From Sphaerisporangium fuscum (GTDB taxonomy: Bacteria > Actinomycetota > Actinomycetes > Streptosporangiales > Streptosporangiaceae): a stretch of DNA of 64,000 nt. The notes below the pieces were generated by a model, which was given only the letters and a program-made list of their open reading frames with translations, had not been told where the DNA came from and did not search any database. Positions within the stretch are counted from its first letter, which is position 1. Each line of letters begins with the position of its first letter. Location of the stretch: contig NZ_JAHDTF010000010.1 of assembly GCF_018531465.1 (NCBI RefSeq), positions 204,933-268,932 on the forward strand. Reading direction: 5' to 3'. Below are positions 35,217 through 43,430 of this stretch, one piece after another. Made by a program: the position numbers and the translations under genes.

Positions 35217-36332
35217 ATGACCGACGACATGCTGCGTGCCCCCGCCGAGGTGAAGTACGCCGCCGAGCTCGACTACCTGGAGTCCGTCGACGACGGGCCC
35301 AAGCCGTTCTCCTGGCGGCTCAGCCCCCGCATGGTGCGGCTGTTCGTCCTCGGTTCCGAGCGTTCCGACGGGCTGGAGCGCGAGATCCCGCAGAAGTGGT
35401 TCGGCGACCGGAGCTTCGTCGAGCGCGCCATCGTGACCCTCGCCTCCGACCGCGGCCTGCTGCTGATCGGCGACCCCGGCACCGGCAAGAGCTGGCTGGC
35501 CGAGCTGCTCTCCGCCGCGATCTGCCGCAACTCCACCCTCGTTGTCCAGGGCACCGCCGGCACCACCGAGGACCACATCAAGTACTCGTGGAACGTCTCC
35601 ATGGTCATCGCGCGGGGGCAGTCCCGCGACTCGATGATCCCCTCGCCGATCATGACGGCGATGGAGCGGGGCGTCATCGGGCGCTTCGAGGAGCTGACCC
35701 GCTCCACCAGCGACGTGCAGGACGCGCTGATCTCGATCCTGTCCGAGAAGTACGTGTCCATCCCCGAGCTCGACGACGACAACATCGTGTTCGCAAAGCC
35801 CGGCTTCTCGATCATCGCGACCGCCAACAGCCGCGACCGGGGGGTGAACGACCTGTCCTCGGCGCTGAAGCGGCGCTTCAACTTCGTCCGCATCCCGGTG
35901 GTGACCAGCAAACGCAGCGAGGCGGAGATCGTGCGCTTCCGCACCACCGAACTGCTCCGCCGCCACCGGATCGAGCTGGACGTTCCCCCCACGCTGCTGG
36001 ACATCCTGCTGCAGAGCTTCGCCGACCTGCGGTCGGCGTCGGCCTCGGCGGCGAGCGACGACGAGAGGCTGGAGTCGTCGCTGTCCACCGCCGAGCAGAT
36101 CGGCGTGCTGGAGGACGCCATCCTGCACAGCCACTTCTTCGGAGACCGCACGCTGCGCGCCGCGACGCTCGCCGGTTCGCTGGTGGGCTCACTGGCCCGG
36201 CGCAGCCCCGAGGACCTCGCCATCCTGAACAAGTACTGGCACGGTGTGGTCGAGCCTCGCAGCAAGAAGGACGGCGGGCCGTGGGAGGACTTCCTCGAAG
36301 GCGGCCGCCAGGCGATCGCCACGCTCTCATGA
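35217..36332 (+). CDS. MoxR-type AAA+ ATPase
   Basis: A 371-residue AAA+ protein. Walker A is LLLIGDPGTGKSWLAELL at about residues 81-98. The Walker B position reads GVIGRFEELTRS, with E-E where most MoxR proteins have D-E, an oddity worth noting. Sensor 1 is FSIIATANSRDRG, followed by the typical SSALKRRFNFVRIPVV. A helical lid domain ends near IDVPP-like ELDVPPTLLDILLQSF. MoxR proteins are chaperones that mature protein complexes with VWA partners. It lies between the VWA gene and the DUF5682-like gene, whose ATG overlaps its TGA. Confidence 0.92.
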   Translation: MTDDMLRAPAEVKYAAELDYLESVDDGPKPFSWRLSPRMVRLFVLGSERSDGLEREIPQKWFGDRSFVERAIVTLASDRGLLLIGDPGTGKSWLAELLSAAICRNSTLVVQGTAGTTEDHIKYSWNVSMVIARGQSRDSMIPSPIMTAMERGVIGRFEELTRSTSDVQDALISILSEKYVSIPELDDDNIVFAKPGFSIIATANSRDRGVNDLSSALKRRFNFVRIPVVTSKRSEAEIVRFRTTELLRRHRIELDVPPTLLDILLQSFADLRSASASAASDDERLESSLSTAEQIGVLEDAILHSHFFGDRTLRAATLAGSLVGSLARRSPEDLAILNKYWHGVVEPRSKKDGGPWEDFLEGGRQAIATLS

Positions 36333-39304
36333 CCTCCGACTCCTTCCCGGCGGGCGGCGGCATCGTGCGGGCGTCCGCGAGCGACGGCGGCCGGGCGTCC
36401 GCCGTCCCGGCCCCGCCCGACGGGCACGCGGTCCCGGGCTCGCTGGACGGCGGCGCGCCCGCGGGGCCCTTCGCCGCCCTGCGCCGGCAGCTCATGGACG
36501 CCGCAGAGGCCTTCGCCGCCGAGCCGGACGCCCTCGCGGGCATCCTGTCGGGCATGGTCGACGACGTCGACCGGGCGCTGCGGGAGGAACTCGAGATCTT
36601 CCCCGTGTGCCACCACTCGCCCGCCTCGGCGCTCGCCATGGCGAGACGGCTGCGCGAGAAGCGGCCCGAGGTCGTCTACCTCGAACTCTGCGAGGACCTC
36701 ACCCCGCTGCTCGGCGAACTGCGCAACTGCCGCCTCCCCGTGGCGCTGCAGGCGTTCGCCTCCAAGGCCGAGGGCTTCCCGCCGGACGTCGAGGGACCGC
36801 TCAGCGTCGTCGCGCCCATCACCGAGGCCTCGGCCGAGTACCAGGCCATCGCCTACGCGCTGGAGACCCCCGGCGTCGAGCTGGTGCTGGTCGACCGCTC
36901 CGCCGACCACGTCTTCCAGTGGCTGCCCCGCGAGACGGCCCGGCCGGACGAGCAGGCCGAGCCGGATGAGCCGTCCCCGGCCGGCGGGGAGGACGGGGCC
37001 CTGCACGGCGACGCCGTCGGCGTCGAGATCGGCGACCTGCGGCCGCGCTTCGCCGAGCTGGAGGCCCACCTGCTCCACCACGGCAAGGTGCGGCACTGGT
37101 CGGAATGGTGGGACCAGTACGTCGAGCAGCCCCTCGCCGGCGCCGACCACGACACCTACCGGCAGGTCATGGTGCTGATCGGCAGCCTCTTCCGCCGCCT
37201 CCGCCCCGCCGGCGACGGCCGGGAGGCCGTCGACGAGGACCGCGAGCGGTACATGTGGACCCGCATGCGCGAGCACCTCGCCGCCTCCGGGGCCGACCCG
37301 GCGCGGTGCATGTACGTCTGCGGGGCCTACCACGCGGCCGGCCGCGTCGAGCAGTTCGGCCTGGCCCCGGGGGCGCCCGCCTACGAGATCACCCCGCGCA
37401 CCCCCACCCGCTGGCTGTACGGGCTCATCCCCTCCAGCCACTCGGCCATCGAGGCGCAGTTCGGGCTGGCCTCCGGCTCGGTGTCGATCGCCGCCGCGAC
37501 CTGGACGAAGGCCGTGGCGCGCGGCGGTGTCACCCCGTTCCGGCTGCAGGGCCAGAAGGGGAGCCGCAAGAGCCCGGCCGCCGCCCCGCCCGCCGCTCCC
37601 GCCGGGCCGGCCGGCGACCGGCTGTCCGGCTTCCTGTCCAGCCCGCCCGCCCTCGGCGGCCTCGACGAGGACGAGCTGCTCGGCTGGTGCGTCGACATCG
37701 TCCGCCTGGCCCGCCGCAACGGCTACCTGGCCAGCACCGCCGACGCCATCGCCGTGTTCGAGACCTCCATCCTGCTCGCCGGCCTGCGCAACCGGGCCCG
37801 CCCGACGCCGTACGACTTCCAGGACGCCGCGGTCACGTGCATCGAGAAGGACGTCGTGCCCGGACGCCGCGACGTGCGGCGCCTGTGCGAGATCCTCCTC
37901 GGCGGCGACCGGATCGGCCAGGTCGGGTACGAGGCGCTCCCGCCGCTGGCCCGCGACGTCCACGACCGGCTGGCGCCGCTCGGGCTGGCGCTGGACAAGC
38001 GCAACGTGCAGCGGGCGCTGCTCGACCTGGACGCCCGTCCCGAGCTGCGGCCCTGCTCCGACCTGCTGTGGGTCCTGCGGCGCCTGCTGCCGCAGGGGGC
38101 CGCCCGTCCGATCATGGGCTCGCGCGGCCTGGGGGAGCGGTCGATCCAGGAGAGCTGGGACCTGGACCTCGGCCGCCACCAGCGCTCCCTCATCGAGCTG
38201 GGCTACGAGGGCGTCACCGTCGAGCAGGTGCTGGAGCAGCGCCTGCGCCGCGCCGTCCGGGACCCGGCGGCGAGCGCCGCCACCGCTCTCGCGGCCGTCG
38301 AGGACGCCATCGTCTTCCTGGGCGGCCGGAGGTTCGCCGAGGAGCTCGGGGAACGCGCCGTGGAGCTGCTGGCCGCCGAGCGGACGGTCGACGACGCCCC
38401 GGAAGTGCTGAGCCGGATCCGCCGCCTGCTCGCCCACTACCGCGCCACCGAGCCGGAGCTGCCCGCCTGGTGCCGGGAGTTCGTCACCGCCGGCTACGCG
38501 CACTACTGCACGCTGCTGCCCACCGCCTCGGTGGACGAGGACACCGGAGTCCGGCAGGTGGCGGCCATGCTGGGGTTCCTGTTCACGATGGAGGGCCTCG
38601 CCATCTCCCTCGGCTGCGACCGGGCCCAGCTGGAGATCGCCGTACGGCAGTCACACCCGTCCGCGCCGGCCAAGGTCGCGCTGCTGTGGGCCGCCCAGTC
38701 ACGGCTCGGCACGCTTCCCCTGGCCGAGCTGCGGGCCCGCTGCGACGAGCTGCTCGCCAACCCGCTGGTCGTCCCGTCGTTCCCCCTGTACATCAGCGGG
38801 TTCGTCCAGGCGCTCGAACCGGTCCCGACGCTGGCGCCGTTCGTGGTCGAGGTGATCTCCAAGGCCTTCGCGCGGCTGCCGGACGGCGTGCTGCTCCCGT
38901 GGCTGCCCAAGCTGATCACCACCCTGCGCGACCAGGCGCCCGAGCTGGTGCCCGTGCTCGTCCGCGAGGCGGGCCGCACGTTCCCCGGGACCCTCGCCGC
39001 CGTGGACGCCTGGGTGCCCCCCTGGGCGCCCGCCTCCGGCCCGGCCCCCCAGGCGGTCGTACCCGTCCCCCGGCCCGCCGGCCCGGTGACCGGCCTCCTG
39101 ACCGCGCACCCGGCGACCTGCGACGCCGTGGCCGCGCTGCTCGGCTACGAGGGAACGTGGATGACACCGGCCGCCGGCACGAGCCCAGCGGTCGTCCTTC
39201 CCGGTCACTCCGCGTCGGCGGAGGCGGCGGCCCTTGTGTCCCGGCACCCCGAATCCGCCGAGGCCCTGACCCGCCTGCTACCGGCCGCGGGGATCGCCCC
39301 CTAG
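36329..39304 (+). CDS. Large DUF5682-like protein (ChaN/TIKI/erythromycin-esterase-like N-terminal domain)
   Basis: A 991-residue protein, last of the operon. After a low-complexity start, EIFPVCHHSPASALAMARRL (about residues 88-107) and REKRPEVVYLELCEDLTPLL match the histidine-rich opening of DUF5682, a family related to ChaN/TraB/erythromycin-esterase folds; ARCMYVCGAYHAAGRVEQ (about residues 327-344) supplies a second conserved histidine in the same fold. The remaining 600 residues are helical, with segments like CSDLLWVLRRLLPQGAARP, and are not assignable. The ATG overlaps the MoxR stop. Activity is unknown; the conserved histidines suggest metal or ester chemistry. Confidence 0.8.
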   Translation: MTSDSFPAGGGIVRASASDGGRASAVPAPPDGHAVPGSLDGGAPAGPFAALRRQLMDAAEAFAAEPDALAGILSGMVDDVDRALREELEIFPVCHHSPASALAMARRLREKRPEVVYLELCEDLTPLLGELRNCRLPVALQAFASKAEGFPPDVEGPLSVVAPITEASAEYQAIAYALETPGVELVLVDRSADHVFQWLPRETARPDEQAEPDEPSPAGGEDGALHGDAVGVEIGDLRPRFAELEAHLLHHGKVRHWSEWWDQYVEQPLAGADHDTYRQVMVLIGSLFRRLRPAGDGREAVDEDRERYMWTRMREHLAASGADPARCMYVCGAYHAAGRVEQFGLAPGAPAYEITPRTPTRWLYGLIPSSHSAIEAQFGLASGSVSIAAATWTKAVARGGVTPFRLQGQKGSRKSPAAAPPAAPAGPAGDRLSGFLSSPPALGGLDEDELLGWCVDIVRLARRNGYLASTADAIAVFETSILLAGLRNRARPTPYDFQDAAVTCIEKDVVPGRRDVRRLCEILLGGDRIGQVGYEALPPLARDVHDRLAPLGLALDKRNVQRALLDLDARPELRPCSDLLWVLRRLLPQGAARPIMGSRGLGERSIQESWDLDLGRHQRSLIELGYEGVTVEQVLEQRLRRAVRDPAASAATALAAVEDAIVFLGGRRFAEELGERAVELLAAERTVDDAPEVLSRIRRLLAHYRATEPELPAWCREFVTAGYAHYCTLLPTASVDEDTGVRQVAAMLGFLFTMEGLAISLGCDRAQLEIAVRQSHPSAPAKVALLWAAQSRLGTLPLAELRARCDELLANPLVVPSFPLYISGFVQALEPVPTLAPFVVEVISKAFARLPDGVLLPWLPKLITTLRDQAPELVPVLVREAGRTFPGTLAAVDAWVPPWAPASGPAPQAVVPVPRPAGPVTGLLTAHPATCDAVAALLGYEGTWMTPAAGTSPAVVLPGHSASAEAAALVSRHPESAEALTRLLPAAGIAP

Positions 39305-39450
39305 GCGATGCCGGGGGACCGCCAGGACGTACTCGGCGGCCTCGTCGCCACGCCCGTCGTCCAGCAGCCGGCATTCGGCCTGGTCGTGAGCGTCGTCATC
39401 GAAGCCTGGTCGACCGAGCTGAGGCGGTCCCTTGGAAGGGATCGAGTTGA

Positions 39451-39882
39451 TCAGGTGATCAGGCCGTCCGTGGACAGCAGGTCCGAAATCGAGGTCCACC
39501 GTGTCCCGTCCAGGGGTTCGAACAGTCGCCGGTTCCCCGCCGACACCACGATCTTCCCGTCGTCCTCCACATCCAGCACGCAGAGCAGCCCTGAGTTGCG
39601 GATCGCCAGGGTGGCGAAGAAGTCCCGGATCGACATCGAGTTCCTGAACAGACGGCTCATGGTGCTGGTGGCGGCCATGAAGCACAGTTCCAGGTGATCG
39701 GGGCGCAGCCATGAGGCTTCGTGCACGGTGAGGTAGATGTAGCCGACCTCATAGCGCCGTCGGCCGTCTGCGTCGGTGGACCACCGGGGGCCGGGGTCTT
39801 CGGTGGGGAACGCGCGGGCTGTGGTAGCGAGCGAGGTGGTCGTGGTCCAGGTGGCAGCGTCAGTAGGTGGGAAGCCGCTCAT
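39451..39882 (-). CDS. Hypothetical protein
   Basis: A 143-residue protein with no recognised family. Residues 40-90 read YEVGYIYLTVHEASWLRPDH followed by LELCFMAATSTMSRLFRNSM, and the C-terminus has LLCVLDVEDDGKIVVSAGNR and LFEPLDGTRWTSISDLL, which look like genuine folded protein. The frame is open to 40020, but the upstream part crosses a terminator hairpin, so ATG 39882 is used; no good ribosome site precedes it. Its neighbours give no functional clue. Confidence 0.55.
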   Translation of the reverse strand: MSGFPPTDAATWTTTTSLATTARAFPTEDPGPRWSTDADGRRRYEVGYIYLTVHEASWLRPDHLELCFMAATSTMSRLFRNSMSIRDFFATLAIRNSGLLCVLDVEDDGKIVVSAGNRRLFEPLDGTRWTSISDLLSTDGLIT

Positions 39883-39923
39883 AGGGCCGACGGTGACCCG
39901 GCACTCCGGCCCCCAGACACGCG

Positions 39924-39955
39924 CCCGCCCGCCCGGCGTACGCCCGGCGGGCGGG
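39924..39955 (-). terminator. Long hairpin after the VOC gene
   Basis: A 15-base stem with one mismatch around a TA centre (arms CCCGCCCGCCCGGCG and its near complement) lies 43 bases beyond the VOC stop on the minus strand and just before the hypothetical gene. It is a good intrinsic-type hairpin without a T-run. Confidence 0.6.
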
Positions 39956-39997
39956 TTCGCACGTGCAATGGTGCCCGTACCCGTGGCCCGGTGGTCG

Positions 39998-40363
39998 TCA
40001 CCGGTCGTGGACGGTGACAACGTACCCGTCCGGGTCGGCGAAGGAGAACGTGCGGCCGAACGGGCCGTCGATGGGGGCCGCGACGATCGGCACGCCCGCG
40101 CCGGCGAGGTCGTCGTGCAGGCGCTGGGCGTCGTCGGCCTTCAGCCACAGGGCGACGCCGAGGCCCGGCCGTTCCGCCTGGTCCAGGTCGACGCCCGGCA
40201 GCGGCTCGCGCACGGCGAAGGGGATGGGGCTGGTGGCGAAGACCACCGCGTGCGGCGGCCCGGCGGGATCGCGGCGCAGGCCGAGGTGCTTCTCGTAGAA
40301 GGCCGCCGAGGCCTCCAGGTCGCGCACCTGCAGGGCGACGAAGTCGACTCCGGAAACGGTCAT
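39998..40363 (-). CDS. VOC (glyoxalase/bleomycin-resistance/dioxygenase) superfamily protein
   Basis: A 121-residue vicinal-oxygen-chelate protein. MTVSGVDFVALQVRDLEASAAFYEKHLGL is the first beta-alpha-beta unit, and FGRTFSFADPDGYVVTVHDR is the second-module ending with the typical D-P-D-G-x. Whether all metal ligands are present is unclear because the first-strand histidine is replaced by alanine, so it may be a binding protein rather than an enzyme. ATG 40363 has AAGGAG at the right distance. It is divergent from the MarR gene at 40422, whose operators fill the gap. Confidence 0.88.
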   Translation of the reverse strand: MTVSGVDFVALQVRDLEASAAFYEKHLGLRRDPAGPPHAVVFATSPIPFAVREPLPGVDLDQAERPGLGVALWLKADDAQRLHDDLAGAGVPIVAAPIDGPFGRTFSFADPDGYVVTVHDR

Positions 40364-40377
40364 GACTGCTCCTTTTG

Positions 40378-40423
40378 ATGTCAGCATTTTGACATGAGGG
40401 ACTCTATGTCAAAATACTGACAT
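40378..40423. promoter_or_regulatory. Paired MarR operators ATGTCA-N6-TGACAT
   Basis: Two 18-base palindromes lie at 40378-40395 and 40406-40423, each with the arms ATGTCA and TGACAT and a six-base centre; they are also near-perfect inverted copies of each other, 28 bases apart centre to centre. The second covers the MarR start codon, so binding would block both divergent genes. Confidence 0.8.
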
Positions 40424-40871
40424 GAAGCAAGACGACGCCTCCATCGAGCTCGGGCGCAGCATGGGGTACCAGCTCAAGAGGGTCCAGGCCGCGCTCCGCT
40501 CCGCCATGGACGCCGCGCTGCGGGAGCACGGTCTCACCACGCCGCAGTACGCCTGCCTCGAACTACTCGGCCAGCAGCCGGGTCTGTCCAACGCCCAGCT
40601 GGCCCAGGGCACGTTCGTCACCCGCCAGTCGATGAACGTCGTGCTGCGCAACCTGCAGGACGCCGGCCTGGTCGAGCGTCCCTCCACCGCCCCGTACGGG
40701 CGGGCGCTGCCCACCCGGCTCACCGACGAAGGCCGCGCCCGGCTGCGTGCGGCGCGCGCCGACGTGCTCACCATCGAGCGCCGGATGACCGCGCCCCTCG
40801 ACGCCGCCCGTGCCGAGACCCTCCTCGACGCCCTCGACCGGATGGCCGAGGCCCTCGACGCCGGCGGTTGA
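40422..40871 (+). CDS. MarR family transcriptional regulator
   Basis: A 149-residue winged-helix repressor. MGYQLKRVQAALRSAMDAAL forms the dimer helix; the recognition region is LSNAQLAQGTFVTRQSMNVVLRNL, and the wing is VERPSTAPYGRALPTRLTDEGR. It is divergent from the VOC gene and its two operators lie in between, one over its own ATG, so autorepression is very likely. The VOC protein may remove or bind the inducing compound. Confidence 0.92.
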   Translation: MKQDDASIELGRSMGYQLKRVQAALRSAMDAALREHGLTTPQYACLELLGQQPGLSNAQLAQGTFVTRQSMNVVLRNLQDAGLVERPSTAPYGRALPTRLTDEGRARLRAARADVLTIERRMTAPLDAARAETLLDALDRMAEALDAGG

Positions 40872-41172
40872 CAGGCGGGGAGACGGCCTCAGCCCTTCAG
40901 CCCGGTGCGGGCCACGCCTTAGATGAACTGCCGCTGGGCCGGCACGGACACGACCAGGACCGGGAGCGCCGTGATCGAGCCGCACGTTCCACATCGGCCC
41001 GCCGTAATTCGCGTGTCGCGGTTCCCGAAGGTGCCGACGACGTCCTGGGCGGGCGCTCCGGCCTCGCCGAGCACGCCGGAGCACCCGTCCTGACGACCGC
41101 CGCGCACCTTTGATCGGCCAAACCTTCGGTGATTCGCCGTGCGGAGGCCGGTCGGGTGGGGCACCATGCCGC
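40872..41172. other. 301-base gap without a convincing gene
   Basis: Between the MarR and MFS genes I find no supported gene. A minus-strand frame of 82 codons (40919-41167) includes TAGRCGTCGSITALPVLV, a C-x-x-C pair that could be a remnant of a small zinc-ribbon protein, but it has no ribosome site and no clear family. The last 60 bases probably hold the MFS promoter. Confidence 0.3.
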
Positions 41173-42522
41173 ATGGTGAACCTGCAGGTCAACGTCCTGT
41201 TTCTCTCCGAAGTAGGGCGCAACGGGCGGTTGGTGGTGGCGGCGCGGGCGGCGCGGACGTTCGGATACGGCTGCACCAGCGTGCTGCTGGCCGAGCTGCT
41301 GGCCCAGGACGGCGACGCGCCATGGCAGACCGGGCTGCTGCTGGCCGCGGCCTCCGCCGGGTCGGTGGTGGCAGGCCTGGCGCTCGGGCTGTTCGCCGAC
41401 ACCTGGGGGCGGCGGCGCACGCTGATCGCGTGCGGCTGCCTGATGGCGCTGGCCGGAGTCGTCTTCGCGCTGAGCGAGTCCTACCCTCTCCTGGTCGCCG
41501 CGGCCTTCGTCGGCACCATCTCGCCCTCCACCAACGACAACAGTCCCTTCTCGGGTGTCGAGCAGGCGATCCTCGCCCAGACCTGCCGTCCCTCCCGGCA
41601 CACCCGCGTCTTCACCTGCTACAACGTCGTGGCGTCGGCGGCGGGAGCCGCGGGCGGGCTGGCCGCCGCCGTCCTCGGCACGCAGCGGTGGGTGTCGGCC
41701 GCCGACGCGGCCTTCGCGTTGTACGCGGTCCTGGCCGCCTGCACGGTGATGCTGTTCCTGCGCCTGTCGGCCGACGTAGAGGCCCCACCCCGGGACGCCG
41801 CCCCCGAGCCCACCGCCGGGCGGGAGCCGACCATAGATCCCGAGCCAACCGCCGTCCCCGAGCGCACCGCCGGGCTGGAGCCCACCGCAGGGTCCGAGCA
41901 CAACGCCGGCGGGGAGCCCACCGGGGGCCCGGAGGATCATCACCGGCCGGTACCGTGGTCCGTTCGCCGCCTGGCCGGGCTCTTCGCCCTGGACGCCTTC
42001 TCCGGCGGGCTGGCCGTGCAAGCCGTCCTGGCCTGGTGGTTCGCCCGGCACTACGGAGCCACCACCGCTCAGCTGGGCCTGGTGTTCTCCGCCGCCAACC
42101 TCCTGCCCGCCCTCGCCCAGTCGGCCGCGCCCCTGCTGGTCGCCCGGCGCGGTCTGCTGACGGCGATGCTGCTCCCGCACGCTGTCGCCAACCTGCTGCT
42201 GGCCGGCATCCCGTTCGCGCCCACGCTCGGCGGCGCCGTCGCCCTCCTGCTGGCCCGCCAGGTGTTCTCCAAGATCGACGTACCGGCGCGCCAGGCCTTC
42301 ACCGCCGCCGTCGTCGCGCCCGCGCACCGCACCACGGCGGCCAGCGTGACCGGCGTGGCGCGCAGTGTCGCGGTCTCCGTCAGCCCCATGGTCGCCACCC
42401 TGCTGCTCAGCGGCCCGTTGTTCGTCGTCGGCGCCCCGCTCCTGCTCGGCGCCGCCCTGGGCATCGGCTACGACATCACCGTCTGGCGCACCTACCGCGG
42501 CACGCCTCTCACCAGCGGATGA
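41173..42522 (+). CDS. MFS transporter with repetitive central loop
   Basis: A 449-residue major facilitator protein. MVNLQVNVLFLSEVGRNGRL starts the cytoplasmic N-terminus; helices follow, with motif A as LFADTWGRRRTLIACG at about residues 74-89. The cytoplasmic loop between helices 6 and 7 (residues 211-252) consists of seven imperfect six-residue repeats of P-E-P-T-A-G type, encoded by an 18-base minisatellite. The second half has PVPWSVRRLAGLFALDAFSG and RQVFSKIDVPARQAFTAAVV. ATG 41173 is chosen as the start of recognisable MFS sequence; the frame is open to 41110. The substrate is unknown. Confidence 0.82.
   Translation: MVNLQVNVLFLSEVGRNGRLVVAARAARTFGYGCTSVLLAELLAQDGDAPWQTGLLLAAASAGSVVAGLALGLFADTWGRRRTLIACGCLMALAGVVFALSESYPLLVAAAFVGTISPSTNDNSPFSGVEQAILAQTCRPSRHTRVFTCYNVVASAAGAAGGLAAAVLGTQRWVSAADAAFALYAVLAACTVMLFLRLSADVEAPPRDAAPEPTAGREPTIDPEPTAVPERTAGLEPTAGSEHNAGGEPTGGPEDHHRPVPWSVRRLAGLFALDAFSGGLAVQAVLAWWFARHYGATTAQLGLVFSAANLLPALAQSAAPLLVARRGLLTAMLLPHAVANLLLAGIPFAPTLGGAVALLLARQVFSKIDVPARQAFTAAVVAPAHRTTAASVTGVARSVAVSVSPMVATLLLSGPLFVVGAPLLLGAALGIGYDITVWRTYRGTPLTSG
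41803..41928 (+). repeat. 18-base minisatellite inside the MFS gene
   Basis: Seven imperfect in-frame copies of an 18-base unit (consensus coding for x-E-P-T-A-G) lie end to end. Unit protein forms run PEPTAG, REPTID, PEPTAV, PERTAG, LEPTAG, SEHNAG, GEPTGG. All units keep the frame. Confidence 0.8.
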
Positions 42523-42874
42523 TGGCGGACGACGACTGGCCTGACCGGCGGGAAGGAGGTCCGCCGGAGGCGGCCCGCGGACCGGTCCGCCGATGCCCGG
42601 ATCGCCCACCTGCTTATGCGGGTTTGATGGTGGCGGGACCGAAAAGGTCAACTTAGAGGTCGTCATCGAACGATTCCAGGTGTCCGAGGGAGCCGGCGAC
42701 GCAGAGGACCGGTCAGTAGTACTCGAGGATGAGCGCGGTGTCCGGTGTGCCGCCGTGATCGATGGTGGCACCGGCACATCCTTGAACGGCACGCGGCGCC
42801 GGCTCGGGCGACGTTGCGCCTGCTGAGGCCGGTGTCGAAATGGAGCCTGTCGGCTCCGGGTGCGCAGCGGTTCG
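42523..42874. other. 352-base gap, possible decayed minus-strand gene
   Basis: No intact gene is supported. On the minus strand one frame reads HGGTPDTALILEYY, stop, PVLCVAGSLGHLESFDDDL, stop, then VDLFGPATIKPA and a third stop (about 42830 to 42612). This looks like protein broken by two nonsense codons, but I cannot name a family. GCGGACCGGTCCGC at 42577-42590 is a 14-base palindrome. Confidence 0.3.
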
Positions 42875-43378
42875 TCAGCTGCTTCTTGCCGAGTGTGCGC
42901 GAGCCTGCAGGGAGCGGATGACGGCGATGTCGATCCCGATCTGATCTGCGAAGCTCCCCGTGTCCCAGTAGGAACGGATCTCGTCGATGAGGCCTTCGTC
43001 GTCGAAGTGAAAGAACGAGGCCATGTTCATCGAATAGGGCCGCCCGCCGGGGGTGAGGCCCAACGGGCCGGCTGCTTCGGCCGGGATGGTGAGCGTTCCG
43101 GTTTCGATGAACTCGCAGGCCGCGAACTGTTCATGCGCCACTGTCGAGAGCAGCTCCTGGCGGATGTCGGGGATCAGCGTGGTGAACACCATTGTCCAGA
43201 CCGGCCCGATGTTCTTCTTGCCGCGAATGGGCTGTGGGCCGGTCGGGAACTGGATGGTGACGTCCTCGGCCAGGTGGGTCAGCAATCCCTCGATGTCGTG
43301 GTCACTGTATGACCGGTGGAACTGGTTGATCGTGTCGTTGAGTCGCATGCCATGGGACACTAGTGACACATCTGCCAT
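42875..43378 (-). CDS. NTF2/SnoaL-like fold protein
   Basis: A 167-residue alpha+beta barrel protein of the SnoaL/ketosteroid-isomerase superfamily. INQFHRSYSDHDIEGLLTHL followed by AEDVTIQFPTGPQPIRGKKN is the characteristic first half, and SMNMASFFHFDDEGLIDEIRSY the second. No catalytic signature is clear, so role and substrate are open. ATG 43378 has AGGA upstream; MRLND at 43348 is an alternative. It is divergent from the TetR gene at 43431 and overlaps a palindrome at its start. Confidence 0.82.
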   Translation of the reverse strand: MADVSLVSHGMRLNDTINQFHRSYSDHDIEGLLTHLAEDVTIQFPTGPQPIRGKKNIGPVWTMVFTTLIPDIRQELLSTVAHEQFAACEFIETGTLTIPAEAAGPLGLTPGGRPYSMNMASFFHFDDEGLIDEIRSYWDTGSFADQIGIDIAVIRSLQARAHSARSS

Positions 43379-43384
43379 TTGGCA
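43373..43384. promoter_or_regulatory. Palindromic operator candidate
   Basis: TGCCATTTGGCA is a perfect 12-base palindrome covering the start of the SnoaL-like gene, and its half ATTTGGC recurs at 43393-43399. It lies between this gene and the divergent TetR gene, the expected place for the repressor. Confidence 0.5.
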
Positions 43385-43430
43385 ATCCTGTCATTTGGCG
43401 CGAGTGTCAGTTGATCGCTACGCTGAGGCC

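Noticed and set aside
35273..38503. A 1076-codon minus-strand frame opposite the MoxR and DUF5682-like genes
   Set aside because: Composition is typical of an antisense shadow and the plus strand carries recognisable AAA+ and histidine-rich motifs.
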